A stretch of DNA of 64,000 nt from Herpetosiphon geysericola. Lineage in GTDB: Bacteria; Chloroflexota; Chloroflexia; Chloroflexales; Herpetosiphonaceae. The stretch spans positions 1-64,000 of the forward strand of contig NZ_LGKP01000011.1 of the NCBI RefSeq assembly GCF_001306135.1, given 5' to 3'. This document shows positions 25,635 through 36,892 of this stretch, one piece after another (within the stretch, counting starts at the first letter, position 1; each line of letters starts with the position of its first letter). A model generated the notes under the pieces. It was not told where the DNA came from, made no database searches, and was given only the letters and a program-made list of their open reading frames with translations. Position numbers and translations under genes: made by a program.

Positions 25635-26411
25635 TTAGCTTTTGGGAAACCACGGCAAGAACGCGCTGGTTTTGGCGATGTAATCTGCATACTGGGGCTT
25701 GGTTTTGACCAAGGTACGTTCTAGTAGCATCACGCCAGAAACTCGAATAATCAGCAAGGTCATGAGCAATGCGCCGATAATGTGCCAATAGCTGCCAGCG
25801 GCAATTGCAAAGAGCGCATAACCCCACCAGACTGCCGAATCGCCAAAATAATTGGGGTGACGGGTGAAGCGCCATAAGCCAGAACGTAGCACTTGGCCTT
25901 TGTTGGCCGGATTAGCCTTGAAGCGGCTGAGCTGCCAATCGCCAAAGGCCTCAAAACTAAAGCCAATGAGCCAAACGACAAGCGCCAGATAATCGATCCA
26001 GTTCCAGCTTTTAGCCCCAGTTTGGGCACCAAGCAAGGTTACTGAAATGATCAATGCCAAGATACCTTGGAGCAAAAATACTTGGAAAAAGCTAAACCAC
26101 CAATAGCGCTCGGCTCCGTAGCGCTGCCGAAACTCAGCATAGCGAAAATCTTCGGGCTTGCCCCAATTGCGCCAGCCAATGTAAAGGGTTAGTCGTAAAC
26201 CCCAAATTGTCACCAAGCTGCTAATAATCAGTTTGCGTTGCTCATCGCCTTGAGCTTGGCTAAAATACCACCAAGTCAAGGCCACAAAACACATACCCCA
26301 ACAAATATCCACAATGCTGGCATTGGTAATTTTGACACTCCACAACCACGCCAGCGTCAGCGGAACCATCACGACCGCCAAACCCAACCCCCAAATTAGC
26401 CAAAAACTCAT
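25635..26411 (-). CDS. DUF1295 family membrane protein (steroid 5-alpha-reductase-like)
   Basis: The 258-residue protein has about six membrane segments and the conserved C-terminal block LWRFTRHPNYFGDSAVWWGYALFA, then YADYIAKTSAFLPWFP. This is the DUF1295 pattern, related to steroid reductases and isoprenylcysteine methyltransferases that use NADPH or SAM at the membrane. The substrate is unknown. It starts 15 bases after the GT39-like gene and is probably co-transcribed. Confidence 0.9.
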   Translation of the reverse strand: MSFWLIWGLGLAVVMVPLTLAWLWSVKITNASIVDICWGMCFVALTWWYFSQAQGDEQRKLIISSLVTIWGLRLTLYIGWRNWGKPEDFRYAEFRQRYGAERYWWFSFFQVFLLQGILALIISVTLLGAQTGAKSWNWIDYLALVVWLIGFSFEAFGDWQLSRFKANPANKGQVLRSGLWRFTRHPNYFGDSAVWWGYALFAIAAGSYWHIIGALLMTLLIIRVSGVMLLERTLVKTKPQYADYIAKTSAFLPWFPKS

Positions 26412-26426
26412 GCAAACCTCACATGG

Positions 26427-27878
26427 CTAACGCACCCAAATATCATAACCACCCAAATGCACACGTATTCGATAGGGCGCAACTTTCAGCATGGCATCAA
26501 AGCCGATCGGGCGTACCGCGCCGTAGGTCACGATCACTTTTGGCGGCTTGCTGCGCAACTGTTGCAACGTCTCGTCGAGTGCATTGGGTAAAATCGCTAA
26601 GGGATAATCGTAGGGAAAACGGCTTGGAACCGCATAGTTGCCATACAGGTAAATTTCTGGCTCGGCCGCCCAAACCCACACACTGGTTTGCTTGCCCACA
26701 TTCCTATCGATCCATTCGACCACTTTGGGCGCGAGGGCAAAGAATTCACGGCCATCAACGCCATATAATTGTTCAATTTGGGCTTCGGGAGTCTTATTAT
26801 ACAATGGCCAGAGGCTACTCAAGGGTAGAATTGCCAGCAAAACCGCAATCAAAACTATCGAAAAATCTTTGTATTGTTGTAAAAAGCCAAAACGTACTTT
26901 GGCCAAACCACCAGCAAACACTGCCAAAGCTGGCACCAGCGCCTGATAATAATGGGGATAGGCGCGCAAACTGACAAACGCGCTGGCGATCAAGCCAAGG
27001 CTCCATAAGCCAGCGAGGATCAAACTTGGCCAGTAGCGCCGCCGTCGCCAAGCCATGGTCGCGCCAATAATGCCCGCCACCACTAAGAGCAGCAACGAGC
27101 GCCAAATTGGCCAAAGTTGGCTGACTGTGGCATTGGTTTGCTGCAAATAGGTCGTGTTATACGTCCAATTTGCTTCAACAAAATCGCTCCAGCCGCCAGC
27201 AAGCGCAAAGTAGAGCACGGTTGGAATTAATACTAGCGCCAAGCCATCGATAATCAGAATTGCCCGCCCAATTCGTTCGTTAACATCGCCTTTAATCGCA
27301 AGTGTGGTCACAAACAGGGCTGGCACAATTAATACGCCAACTGGTTTGGCCAAAATCGCCACTGCCGCCGCAATTCCTGCCAGCATCCACCAAGCTTTTT
27401 GCCCATTATCAAGCGCTTTGAGGCCAAATAGCAAGGCCAAGCCACTGGGCAAAAGCATAATCGCTTCGCTGTTGAAGGTCACGCCTTGGAGAAAAACCGC
27501 GCTATTCCAGCTTGCCACCAAGATTGCAGTCAGCACGCCTGCAACTTCAGAGCGCCACAAGCGCCGCCCAGCCCGCCACAGCACCAAGGTTGTGACCAGC
27601 AGCCAAAGCGTTGCCCAAACTCGAATCGCCTGCACTGGCTCGGTGCCGACTAAAACAGGCGGGGCATAGGCCACATAGACAAACGGCGGTTTATGATCAA
27701 AACGGTCGCGGTAGGGAATCGCCCCATCAGCCCAATCGCGGGCAATGACGGCATAGGCAGCTTCGTCGCGCTCAAGCGGCAGGTGATGCAACGGCATTCG
27801 CAGCAGCCAAATCAAGCCACAAACCGCGCCAATTACTGCCCACAAGGCCAAGCGCCGCCGCCGAAAACGTCGTAACAT
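26427..27878 (-). CDS. GT39-like membrane glycosyltransferase
   Basis: The 483-residue protein has a basic N terminus, then about nine to ten membrane segments, and a C-terminal extracytoplasmic domain. The first outer loop carries LERDEAAYAVIARDW, the Asp-Glu pair that is catalytic in ArnT/PMT enzymes using lipid-linked sugars. A second loop has the FDHKPPFVY sequence typical of this group. It should transfer a sugar from a polyprenyl phosphate outside the membrane. The ATG at 27878 is chosen; a TTG 21 bases upstream is weaker. Confidence 0.82.
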   Translation of the reverse strand: MLRRFRRRRLALWAVIGAVCGLIWLLRMPLHHLPLERDEAAYAVIARDWADGAIPYRDRFDHKPPFVYVAYAPPVLVGTEPVQAIRVWATLWLLVTTLVLWRAGRRLWRSEVAGVLTAILVASWNSAVFLQGVTFNSEAIMLLPSGLALLFGLKALDNGQKAWWMLAGIAAAVAILAKPVGVLIVPALFVTTLAIKGDVNERIGRAILIIDGLALVLIPTVLYFALAGGWSDFVEANWTYNTTYLQQTNATVSQLWPIWRSLLLLVVAGIIGATMAWRRRRYWPSLILAGLWSLGLIASAFVSLRAYPHYYQALVPALAVFAGGLAKVRFGFLQQYKDFSIVLIAVLLAILPLSSLWPLYNKTPEAQIEQLYGVDGREFFALAPKVVEWIDRNVGKQTSVWVWAAEPEIYLYGNYAVPSRFPYDYPLAILPNALDETLQQLRSKPPKVIVTYGAVRPIGFDAMLKVAPYRIRVHLGGYDIWVR

Positions 27879-27943
27879 GGCTTTAATCCCCCACGCCAAA
27901 AGATTGCTCGCCGCAATAATACTGGTAAATTGATAAAAAGCCT

Positions 27944-27976
27944 AAAAAAAGCCCAGCCGCATTAATGCTGGCTGAG
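27944..27976 (-). terminator. Terminator downstream of the hemolysin III gene, beyond the MITE-like element
   Basis: On the minus strand the hairpin (agccagcattaatgcggctg with one bulge) runs into TTTTTTT (27944-27950 on the + strand as A). It probably ends transcripts of the hemolysin III gene. The MITE-like element lies between the gene and this terminator. Confidence 0.6.
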
Positions 27977-28007
27977 CCATTCGATTGAGCTTGCGCTACT
28001 TTTTAGT

Positions 28008-28270
28008 TGTAATGGTTCATTGGATGAGCAACCGGAGCATTTCCTCATCCCAACCCAAACCTATGGTCAGTTTCCACTCAAGAGCACGAATTCAATGTTA
28101 TCAAGGAATTTGGTTTGGTTGCTGATCATATTTGAGGGGGTGCAGGGGGATTAAAGCCCCCCTGCGTCTCCCGCCTTGAGGCGGGACGGAAGGGTGGTGA
28201 CACAAATGATGGTGAATAACCAACCCTTCTATGGTACGGAATAACGTTGTTAATGCTATGAGCCATTACA
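28008..28270. mobile_element. MITE-like element, copy 1 (263 bp)
   Basis: The ends are tgtaatggttcat (28008-28020) and atgagccattaca (28258-28270), which match as inverted repeats at 12 of 13 positions. The flanks are TTTAGT (28002-28007) and TTTAGC (28271-28276), an almost perfect target duplication. The element has no coding capacity. Its centre holds strong hairpins: gcaggggg/cccccctgc and cccgcc/ggcggg. A second copy lies at 46297-46522, and it is inserted exactly at the stop codon end of the hemolysin III gene. Confidence 0.8.
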
Positions 28271-28271
28271 T

Positions 28272-28934
28272 TTAGCCGAGATAGAGTGCCATGACCAAGA
28301 AATGGCAAACGCTGCCGCCCATCACAAAGCCATGCCAAATGGCGTGGTTGTAGGGCAATTTTTCCCAGCGATAGAAAATTACGCCAGCGGTGTAGGTTAG
28401 GCCGCCAGCGACTAGCAAGGCAAATGCCCCGCCTGGCAAACTCGCTACCATATCATCCCACGCCATCACCGAGAGCCAGCCCATGCCCACATACATCAAA
28501 GTCGAAAGCAGTTCAAAGCGCTTAATGAAAAATAATTTAAAGCAGATTCCTGCAAAAGCACAGCCCCAAATCAAGCCAAACAACGTCCAAGCTACGCTAC
28601 TTTGCAAGCTGACCAACAAAATTGGGGTGTAGGTGCCTGCAATCAATAAATAAATTGCACAATGATCGAAAATTTTGAGCAAATATTTGGCTCGTGGGTT
28701 GCGAATGCTATGATAGAGCGTCGAGGCCAGATACATACAAATCAAGCTCAGGCCATAGACTGTGAAACTGGCGATGCGCCATGGATCACCAGTATTAATC
28801 GCCATCACCAATAAAATCACCAAGCCTGCCACGCTCAAGGCGACCCCAATCCCATGGGTAATCGCGTTGGCCAATTCTTCGGCGGCTGAATATTCTGAGT
28901 AGTGGACGTTGCGCTCTTGAATTGCTTTTGCCAT
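28272..28934 (-). CDS. Hemolysin III family protein (PAQR-like)
   Basis: The 220-residue protein has seven membrane segments and the family motifs EELANAITHGIGVALS, SLYHSIRN (with the metal-binding His), FDHCAIYLLIAGTYTPI, and the C-terminal YNHAIWHGFVMGGSVCHFLV. In the PAQR superfamily these His and Asp residues bind zinc at the membrane and may hydrolyse amide lipids; the bacterial role is uncertain. A MITE-like element abuts its stop codon. The ATG has tggaggt upstream. Confidence 0.92.
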   Translation of the reverse strand: MAKAIQERNVHYSEYSAAEELANAITHGIGVALSVAGLVILLVMAINTGDPWRIASFTVYGLSLICMYLASTLYHSIRNPRAKYLLKIFDHCAIYLLIAGTYTPILLVSLQSSVAWTLFGLIWGCAFAGICFKLFFIKRFELLSTLMYVGMGWLSVMAWDDMVASLPGGAFALLVAGGLTYTAGVIFYRWEKLPYNHAIWHGFVMGGSVCHFLVMALYLG

Positions 28935-28969
28935 ATAACCTCCAGCTAAGCGATGGTTTGCTGACGTGT

Positions 28970-28999
28970 ATTATACCTCGTATTGCAAAGTACTTTGCA
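28970..28999 (-). promoter_or_regulatory. Promoter of the hemolysin III gene with a 16-bp palindrome
   Basis: The -10 TATAAT is the complement of 28970-28975. The perfect palindrome tgcaaagtactttgca (28984-28999) overlaps where its -35 would lie. The palindrome sits between the divergent genes hlyIII and ppc and is an operator candidate. Confidence 0.5.
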
Positions 29000-29042
29000 G
29001 TATCAAGTATAGTTCTTTTAGGCTAGCCAAGCGAGCGATTTT

Positions 29043-29051
29043 TGCTATACT
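29043..29051 (+). promoter_or_regulatory. Extended -10 of ppc
   Basis: TGCTATACT is a good extended -10 box, 57 bases before the ppc start. Confidence 0.5.
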
Positions 29052-29107
29052 TGGCGCGCAGCGTTGCACCACGAGAGTGAAGATTCCTGTAGTTCGAGGT
29101 ATTTGCC

Positions 29108-31834
29108 ATGGCCAATTTGCCAAGCTACGATTTTGCCGATTTGATCAAAGCTGACCATGACGCTGAATTTTTGTTAACCTGTTTCGCTGAAGTTTTGCAC
29201 GAATTAGGCGAAGCCGATCTCGCTGGCTATCTTGGGTTGCCCACCACAACCCCAACCAATGCCCCAATTACCCCAGAACGGGCGATTCAAGCGGCCTCGC
29301 TCAACTTTCAATTGCTGAATATGGTCGAGGAAAACGCCGCTGCTCAACAACGCCGCCTGCGCGAAGCCGCCGATGGCTTCAACGCCGAAGTTGGCTTGTG
29401 GGGCAATACCCTGCAAAGCCTGAGCCAAGCAGGCTTTCGCGCCGAGCAGATTGCCGCCGCGCTGGGCCAAATTCAGGTCGAGCCAGTCCTGACTGCGCAT
29501 CCAACCGAGGCCAAACGGGCAACCATGCTTGAGCACTATCGACGCTTATATTTGCTCTTGGTCAAGCGCGAGAATCCAATGTGGACTCCGCTTGAGCAAC
29601 AAGTTTTGCGCAACGAGATTAAAGTTGAGCTTGAGCGGCTTTGGCGCACTGGCGAGATTTTTCTGGCCAAGCCCGATGTTGCCGATGAATTGCGTAATAT
29701 TATTCATTATTTGCGCCATGTCTTTCCTGCCAGCCTTGCCACGCTCGATGTGCGTTTGCAACAGGCTTGGCAGCTGCAAGGCTTTGAACTGAAGCTGCTG
29801 CCGCCAAGCGCGCAATTGCCGCATGTGCAATTTGGCACGTGGGTTGGCGGCGATCGCGATGGTCATCCCTTGGTTACGGCGGCGGTTACGCGCTTTGCCT
29901 TACAAGAATTACGCCGCAATGCGCTCGACGTGCTGCACGAGCAATTAGTTCAATTAGTGATCAAATTAAGCTTATCTGACCGCCTGCAATCACCACCCGA
30001 TGCCTTGCTTACCGCCCTCGATAGCGCTGCCGCCGCGCTTGGTCAGCGTGGTCAAATTGCTTTGGCGCGCAATCCCGAGGAGCCATGGCGCCAATGGATC
30101 AACCTGATCATTGCGCGTTTACCAGAAGCAGGCCAGCCACGCCAGCCGTGGCACTATCGCACAAGCAACGAGGTTGTGGCCGATTTGCAATTTTTGGTCG
30201 AGCAACTGAATGCAGTTGGCGCGCAACGGTTGGCACTCAACGATCTTCAGCCAGTGATTCGCAGCGTACAAAGCTTGGGCTTTCACAGCGCTGTGCTCGA
30301 TATTCGCCAAAACAGCAAATTCCACGATTTGGCAATTGAGCAATTGCTCCAAGCCGCTGGCTTCAGCGATTATCACTTTAGCAGTTGGTCGGAAGCACAA
30401 CGGCTGGAGTTGCTCAACCGCGAGTTGCAAAGCGCGCGCCCATTTGCCCACCCGAATCTTGCATTGGGCAACGAAGCCAGTGCTGTGCGCGATTGCTACC
30501 GCGTTTTGGCTGATGAAATTGCCCAGCATGGCACTGCTGGCCTTGGCTCGCTGATTATCAGCATGACCCGTAGCCTCTCCGATTTGCTGGCGGTTTATTT
30601 GCTGGCCCGTGAAGCAGGCTTGTTGCAGGTAACCGAGGCTGGTTTGGCCTGTGTACTGCCCGTCGTGCCTCTGTTCGAGACGATCGAAGATTTGGAAATT
30701 AGCCCCGATATTCTCGATGCATTTTTGGCGCATCCAGTGAGCCAAGCCAGCCGCAGCTTGCGCCAAACCAGCGTGCAGCAAGTAATGGTTGGTTATAGCG
30801 ATAGCAACAAAGATGGCGGTATTTTGGCTAGCCTTTGGAGCTTGTATCGAGCGCAAGGCACGCTAGCAGCAGTTGGAGCCAAGCACAATGTGCGGGTGCG
30901 CTTCTTCCATGGCCGTGGCGGCACGATTAGCCGTGGTGCTGGCCCAACCCACCGCTTTTTGAATGCCTTGCCAGCAGCAGCCTTAGCAGGCGATTTACGC
31001 ATGACTGAGCAAGGCGAAACCATCGCCCAAAAATATGCCAACCAGATCACGGCAGTCTACAATTTGGAATTAATGGTCGCTGGGGTAACTGAAGCCACCT
31101 TGCTTGGCTCGCAGCGCGATCAAACCCCGCATAGCCTTGCGCCAACTATGGATGCCTTGACCGCCTATAGCCGCCAACGCTATGAAAGTTTGATTCAAAC
31201 GCCGGGCTTTATTCAGTTTTTTGGCCAAGCCACGCCCATCGATGTGATTGAGCAAGGCAAAATTGGCTCGCGGCCAGCCCGCCGCACTGGCCAACGCACG
31301 CTTGGCGATTTGCGGGCGATTCCATGGGTGTTTAGTTGGAGCCAAGCCCGCTTTTTCCTCTCTGGTTGGTATGGGGTTGGCAGCAGCTTGGCATGGCTCG
31401 CCGAGCAACATCCCGATCAATTTGATCAACTAAAAGCCGCTGCTTTTGAGTGGTATCCACTTAAATATTTGCTGACCAATGTTAGCACCAGTATGCTCTC
31501 TGCTGATTTGGCGACGATGCACGCCTACAGCCAATTGGTCGAAGATTCGGCGGTGCGCGAGCCAATTATGGCTGCAATCGAGGCCGAATTTAAGCAAACT
31601 CAACAGCAACTAGAGCTGATTTTTGGCGGCAGCTTGGCCGAACGTCGGCCACGCATCTACCGCATGTTGCAAGGCCGCCAAGCACGGCTCAGCCAATTGC
31701 ATCAGCAACAAATTAATTTGCTGCACACATGGCGCAACTTGCCGAGCGAGCAAGTGCCAGAGCGCGAGCAATTATTAACACAATTGCTGCTGACGGTTAA
31801 TGCCATCGCCAGCGGCTTGCGTACCACTGGCTAA
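29108..31834 (+). CDS. ppc: Phosphoenolpyruvate carboxylase
   Basis: The 908-residue enzyme carboxylates PEP with bicarbonate to oxaloacetate, replenishing the TCA cycle. The catalytic motifs are all visible: VLTAHPTEAKR (catalytic His), GGDRDGHP, GYSDSNKDGG and FHGRGGTISRGAGPTH (the mobile loop), followed by PWVFSWSQARF. The length is normal. The ATG at 29108 follows cgaggt. It is flanked by an extended -10 and a strong terminator, so it is monocistronic. Confidence 0.96.
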   Translation: MANLPSYDFADLIKADHDAEFLLTCFAEVLHELGEADLAGYLGLPTTTPTNAPITPERAIQAASLNFQLLNMVEENAAAQQRRLREAADGFNAEVGLWGNTLQSLSQAGFRAEQIAAALGQIQVEPVLTAHPTEAKRATMLEHYRRLYLLLVKRENPMWTPLEQQVLRNEIKVELERLWRTGEIFLAKPDVADELRNIIHYLRHVFPASLATLDVRLQQAWQLQGFELKLLPPSAQLPHVQFGTWVGGDRDGHPLVTAAVTRFALQELRRNALDVLHEQLVQLVIKLSLSDRLQSPPDALLTALDSAAAALGQRGQIALARNPEEPWRQWINLIIARLPEAGQPRQPWHYRTSNEVVADLQFLVEQLNAVGAQRLALNDLQPVIRSVQSLGFHSAVLDIRQNSKFHDLAIEQLLQAAGFSDYHFSSWSEAQRLELLNRELQSARPFAHPNLALGNEASAVRDCYRVLADEIAQHGTAGLGSLIISMTRSLSDLLAVYLLAREAGLLQVTEAGLACVLPVVPLFETIEDLEISPDILDAFLAHPVSQASRSLRQTSVQQVMVGYSDSNKDGGILASLWSLYRAQGTLAAVGAKHNVRVRFFHGRGGTISRGAGPTHRFLNALPAAALAGDLRMTEQGETIAQKYANQITAVYNLELMVAGVTEATLLGSQRDQTPHSLAPTMDALTAYSRQRYESLIQTPGFIQFFGQATPIDVIEQGKIGSRPARRTGQRTLGDLRAIPWVFSWSQARFFLSGWYGVGSSLAWLAEQHPDQFDQLKAAAFEWYPLKYLLTNVSTSMLSADLATMHAYSQLVEDSAVREPIMAAIEAEFKQTQQQLELIFGGSLAERRPRIYRMLQGRQARLSQLHQQQINLLHTWRNLPSEQVPEREQLLTQLLLTVNAIASGLRTTG

Positions 31835-31838
31835 GCCC

Positions 31839-31879
31839 AAAAACGCCCCGCATTGCAAAACTACAATGCGGGGCGTTTT
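31839..31879. terminator. Bidirectional terminator between ppc and acetyl-CoA hydrolase genes
   Basis: aaaaacgccccgcattg (31839-31855) pairs with caatgcggggcgtttt (31864-31879). The A and T runs on both sides allow termination on either strand of the convergent genes. Confidence 0.93.
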
Positions 31880-31881
31880 GA

Positions 31882-33168
31882 TTAATGTTTCAGTGCTGCT
31901 TCGCCGTGAAAGCGTTCGTAGGCGGCGCGTTCGAGGGCTTCGCGTTGGTCGGGGTGGGCAATATCAATCAAGGCTTTGGCCCGTTCGCGCAAGGTCTTGC
32001 CGTACAAATAGGCCACGCCATATTCCGTCACGATATATTGAACGTGGGCACGGGTGGTCACCACGCTGGCTCCTTCGTGCAGCACTGGCACAATGCGCGA
32101 TTGGCCGCGACGGGTGGCTGAAGGCAGGGCAATAATTGGCTTACCGCCCTCTGAGAGCGCCGCGCCCCGCATAAAGTCCATTTGGCCGCCAACCCCTGAA
32201 TATTGATAGGTGCCAATCGAATCGGCACAAACTTGGCCAGTCAAATCAACTTCAATTGCGCTGTTGATCGCTGTAACATTTGGGTTGCGCCGAATCACGC
32301 TGGTATCGTTGATGTAGGTGATGTCGAGCATGGCGATCTGCGGGTTATCATCAACAAAATCATACAAACGCCGCGTGCCCATCATAAACCCGCCAACAAT
32401 TTTGCCAGGGTGGGTTTTCTTCATTTTGCCGTTGATGATGCCACGTTCCACCAAATCGATGATTCCATCGGAAAACATTTCGGTGTGAATGCCCAAATTT
32501 TTATGATTGGTCAAGGCTGCAAGCACTGCATCGGGAATCGCGCCAATGCCCATTTGCAAGGTTGCGCCATCGCTGACCAAGCCAGCAACATGGCGGCCAA
32601 TCGCCCGTTCTACATCGCTCAATGTGGCTGGCGCATGCTCATAAATTGGCTCATCGACTTCGACCGCAAAATGAATCTGATTGAGATGAATCTGACCATC
32701 GCCATGGGTGCGGGGCATATGCGGGTTGATTTGGGCGATCACACATTTGGCTACTTCGACCGCAGCGCGGGTAACATCAACCGAAACGCCCAGCGAACAA
32801 AAGCCATGCTGATCTGGTGGCGAAACTTGAATTAATGCCACATCAAGCGGCAAAATCCCGCGCCGAAACAAACCTGGCACTTCGCTCAAAAAGACCGGCA
32901 CATAATCGGCTTCGCCAGTTACCACGGCACTGCGAATATTCGAGCCAATAAATAAGGCTCGCGTATGAAAACTTTCGCGATATTTGGGATCGGTATATGG
33001 CGCTGGGCCTTCAGTATGAATATGCACTAATTCCACATCGCGCAGTTCATCGGCCCGGGCCACTAAGGCCGCAATTAATTGTTGAGGTGCTGCGGCAACA
33101 CTATGAATAAACACACGATCGTGTGATTTAATCGCTTGAACAGCTTCGTTGGCTGAAACGTAACGCAT
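31882..33168 (-). CDS. Acetyl-CoA hydrolase/CoA-transferase family protein
   Basis: The 428-residue protein matches the acetyl-CoA hydrolase/4-hydroxybutyrate CoA-transferase family. The catalytic Glu is in GIHTEMFSDG (about residue 232), and other conserved parts are LQMGIGAIPDAVL, GVGGQMDFMRGA, and the C-terminal VTEYGVAYLYGKTLRERA. Such enzymes either hydrolyse acetyl-CoA or move CoA between carboxylic acids; the acceptor is unknown here. The start has tagggggc upstream. It is divergent from ligA. Confidence 0.92.
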   Translation of the reverse strand: MRYVSANEAVQAIKSHDRVFIHSVAAAPQQLIAALVARADELRDVELVHIHTEGPAPYTDPKYRESFHTRALFIGSNIRSAVVTGEADYVPVFLSEVPGLFRRGILPLDVALIQVSPPDQHGFCSLGVSVDVTRAAVEVAKCVIAQINPHMPRTHGDGQIHLNQIHFAVEVDEPIYEHAPATLSDVERAIGRHVAGLVSDGATLQMGIGAIPDAVLAALTNHKNLGIHTEMFSDGIIDLVERGIINGKMKKTHPGKIVGGFMMGTRRLYDFVDDNPQIAMLDITYINDTSVIRRNPNVTAINSAIEVDLTGQVCADSIGTYQYSGVGGQMDFMRGAALSEGGKPIIALPSATRRGQSRIVPVLHEGASVVTTRAHVQYIVTEYGVAYLYGKTLRERAKALIDIAHPDQREALERAAYERFHGEAALKH

Positions 33169-33322
33169 CCTAAGCCCCCTAAATCGTTTTGTTGTAGCTT
33201 GGCTACCGCTTTATTGTGCCCGATTTTGGGCCATTCCGAAGTGAAAAGAGCTATGGAATGGGTTAAGGTTTGGCAACCTCAACATTGGCTACATTGTCGC
33301 GCCATTTGTCACAGACAGCCGT

Positions 33323-35382
<2,060 letters not shown>

Positions 35383-35384
35383 TT

Positions 35385-35637
35385 ATTGATCCACGAAGCG
35401 CACGAAGAACGGAACCGCGAAGAACGCTAAGATCACGAAGGGGGATGAGGCTCTAGGCTTTTGGCGTTAGGCTATCGGAACAATTGTTGGAAATTCAACA
35501 AATCTCCAATAGCCAATAGCCAGCAGCCAATAACTCTACTTCGTGCTCTTCGTGGCCTTCGTGGTTAAAAAAGCTCTCTGCGCCTCTGCGTTAAAACGTT
35601 ATGTTCTATGCTCTATGTTCTATGTTCTATGCTCTAA
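35385..35637. repeat. Intergenic module repeat between ligA and rtcB, mirrored
   Basis: The left half has tgatccacgaagcgcacgaag, cgcgaagaacgctaag, and ggctctaggcttttggcgttagg. The right half gives the mirror words ccaatagccaatagcc, cttcgtgctcttcgtggccttcg, ctctgcgcctctgcgttaa, and repeated tatgttctatgctc. The gap of about 250 bases forms a large imperfect inverted repeat between the convergent genes. No gene is visible. Confidence 0.8.
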
Positions 35638-36809
35638 TCCTTATACGGATCGAACTCGTTTTCGCCAGCCATCGCCACACCCAATGGTTGCAAGGTGTGC
35701 AGAATTTTGACCGTATTGGCGTGATGGTTGAGCACAGCAGGCAAGCGTTTGTAGCAATGTGGCGATTCATCGGTGCCAGCGCCGCGCAATTCAACGCCTT
35801 TTTGTTGGACCCAGGTATTCATCATTTCGCGCGAGATTTTGCCAGGCGAGAGCACTTTGCCAGTGCGCCAATTGACTTTGCCGCGAGCAGCGGTGCGGCT
35901 CATCACCCGCCCAGCGCCATGCACAGTTGAATGCAAGGCGGTTTTGGATTCTGGCGAATCGATGCCTTCTAAGATGACCGAAATATCGCCCATCGAGCCG
36001 CCAACAAAGCCGCGTTGGCCTGGAAAGGCTGGGGTTGCGCCTTTGCGAACCACCCACATGTCCACCCCGTTATGGGTTTCGCGCCAAGCAAAATTATGAT
36101 GGTTATGGATCTCGTCAAGGATGTTTGCGCCTAAAATACGCGCAACCTCGGCGCAAACCCAATCGCGGCCAGCGTAGGCGTAGCGCCCAGCCAAATTCAT
36201 ACAAGTTAAATATTGCTCGCCCAAATCCGAGGCTGCTGGCAATACCAAGGGCGCAACGTCCATTCCATCTTTGGCGCCGCCAGCCTCTAAAAAGTAGGTG
36301 GCGGTTTTATGGCCCAATCCCCGCGAGCCAAAGTGCACGCCAATCCAAGCTCGATCAAGTTCGTCGGCGAATAAATCGACATAATGATTGCCGGAGCCAA
36401 TTGTGCCAAGCTGATTGCGGGCAGTTTGTTTCAACGATTTGACCGCTGGAATTTGCCAAGCTGGGTCATCAAACAATGCATGATCAACGCTTTGGCGATT
36501 GTTCAGTCCAACTCCAAACGACAATGAACGCCAGATGTCGTCCATAATCTGCTTGATATTGGCGCGAACTTCGCTGGCTGGCATATCGAGCAAAACGGCT
36601 TTATTGCCGCAGGCAATATCGTAGCCAACGCCCGAAGGGCTAATTGCATCACGGTAGGCCACTACGCCGCCAATTGGCACCGCATAGCCTTTGTGATGAT
36701 CAGCCATCAATGCCACCGCGTCTGCATCAAGCGCACAGGTTTTAATCTGGCTCAACGCACCTTCATCAATTGGATCACCCCAGATTGGAATATTCTCAAC
36801 GTACTGCAC
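35634..36809 (-). CDS. rtcB: RtcB family RNA ligase
   Basis: The 391-residue protein matches RtcB, which joins 2',3'-cyclic phosphate or 3'-phosphate RNA ends to 5'-OH ends using GTP and Mn2+. Metal and catalytic motifs are visible: YDIACGNKAVL (Cys), SGNHYVDLF, GVHFGSRGLGHK, HNHHNFAW, and HSTVHGAGRVMSR, where the His becomes guanylated. The start is GTG at 36809 with aggaga upstream. No archease gene is adjacent. It is probably used in RNA repair or tRNA healing. Confidence 0.93.
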   Translation of the reverse strand: MQYVENIPIWGDPIDEGALSQIKTCALDADAVALMADHHKGYAVPIGGVVAYRDAISPSGVGYDIACGNKAVLLDMPASEVRANIKQIMDDIWRSLSFGVGLNNRQSVDHALFDDPAWQIPAVKSLKQTARNQLGTIGSGNHYVDLFADELDRAWIGVHFGSRGLGHKTATYFLEAGGAKDGMDVAPLVLPAASDLGEQYLTCMNLAGRYAYAGRDWVCAEVARILGANILDEIHNHHNFAWRETHNGVDMWVVRKGATPAFPGQRGFVGGSMGDISVILEGIDSPESKTALHSTVHGAGRVMSRTAARGKVNWRTGKVLSPGKISREMMNTWVQQKGVELRGAGTDESPHCYKRLPAVLNHHANTVKILHTLQPLGVAMAGENEFDPYKD

Positions 36810-36892
36810 GATCGCTCTCCTATCGCTTAAAATGAAAATGGGCTATAACTTAGCATAGCCCATACCAGCGACCATCGTTCCCCAGCCCGATT

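Noticed and set aside
27900-28265. A structured non-coding RNA gene at the MITE-like element
   Set aside because: The strong hairpins are shared with copy 2, and the flanking direct repeats are better explained by transposition; a transcript cannot be excluded but has no promoter I can see.
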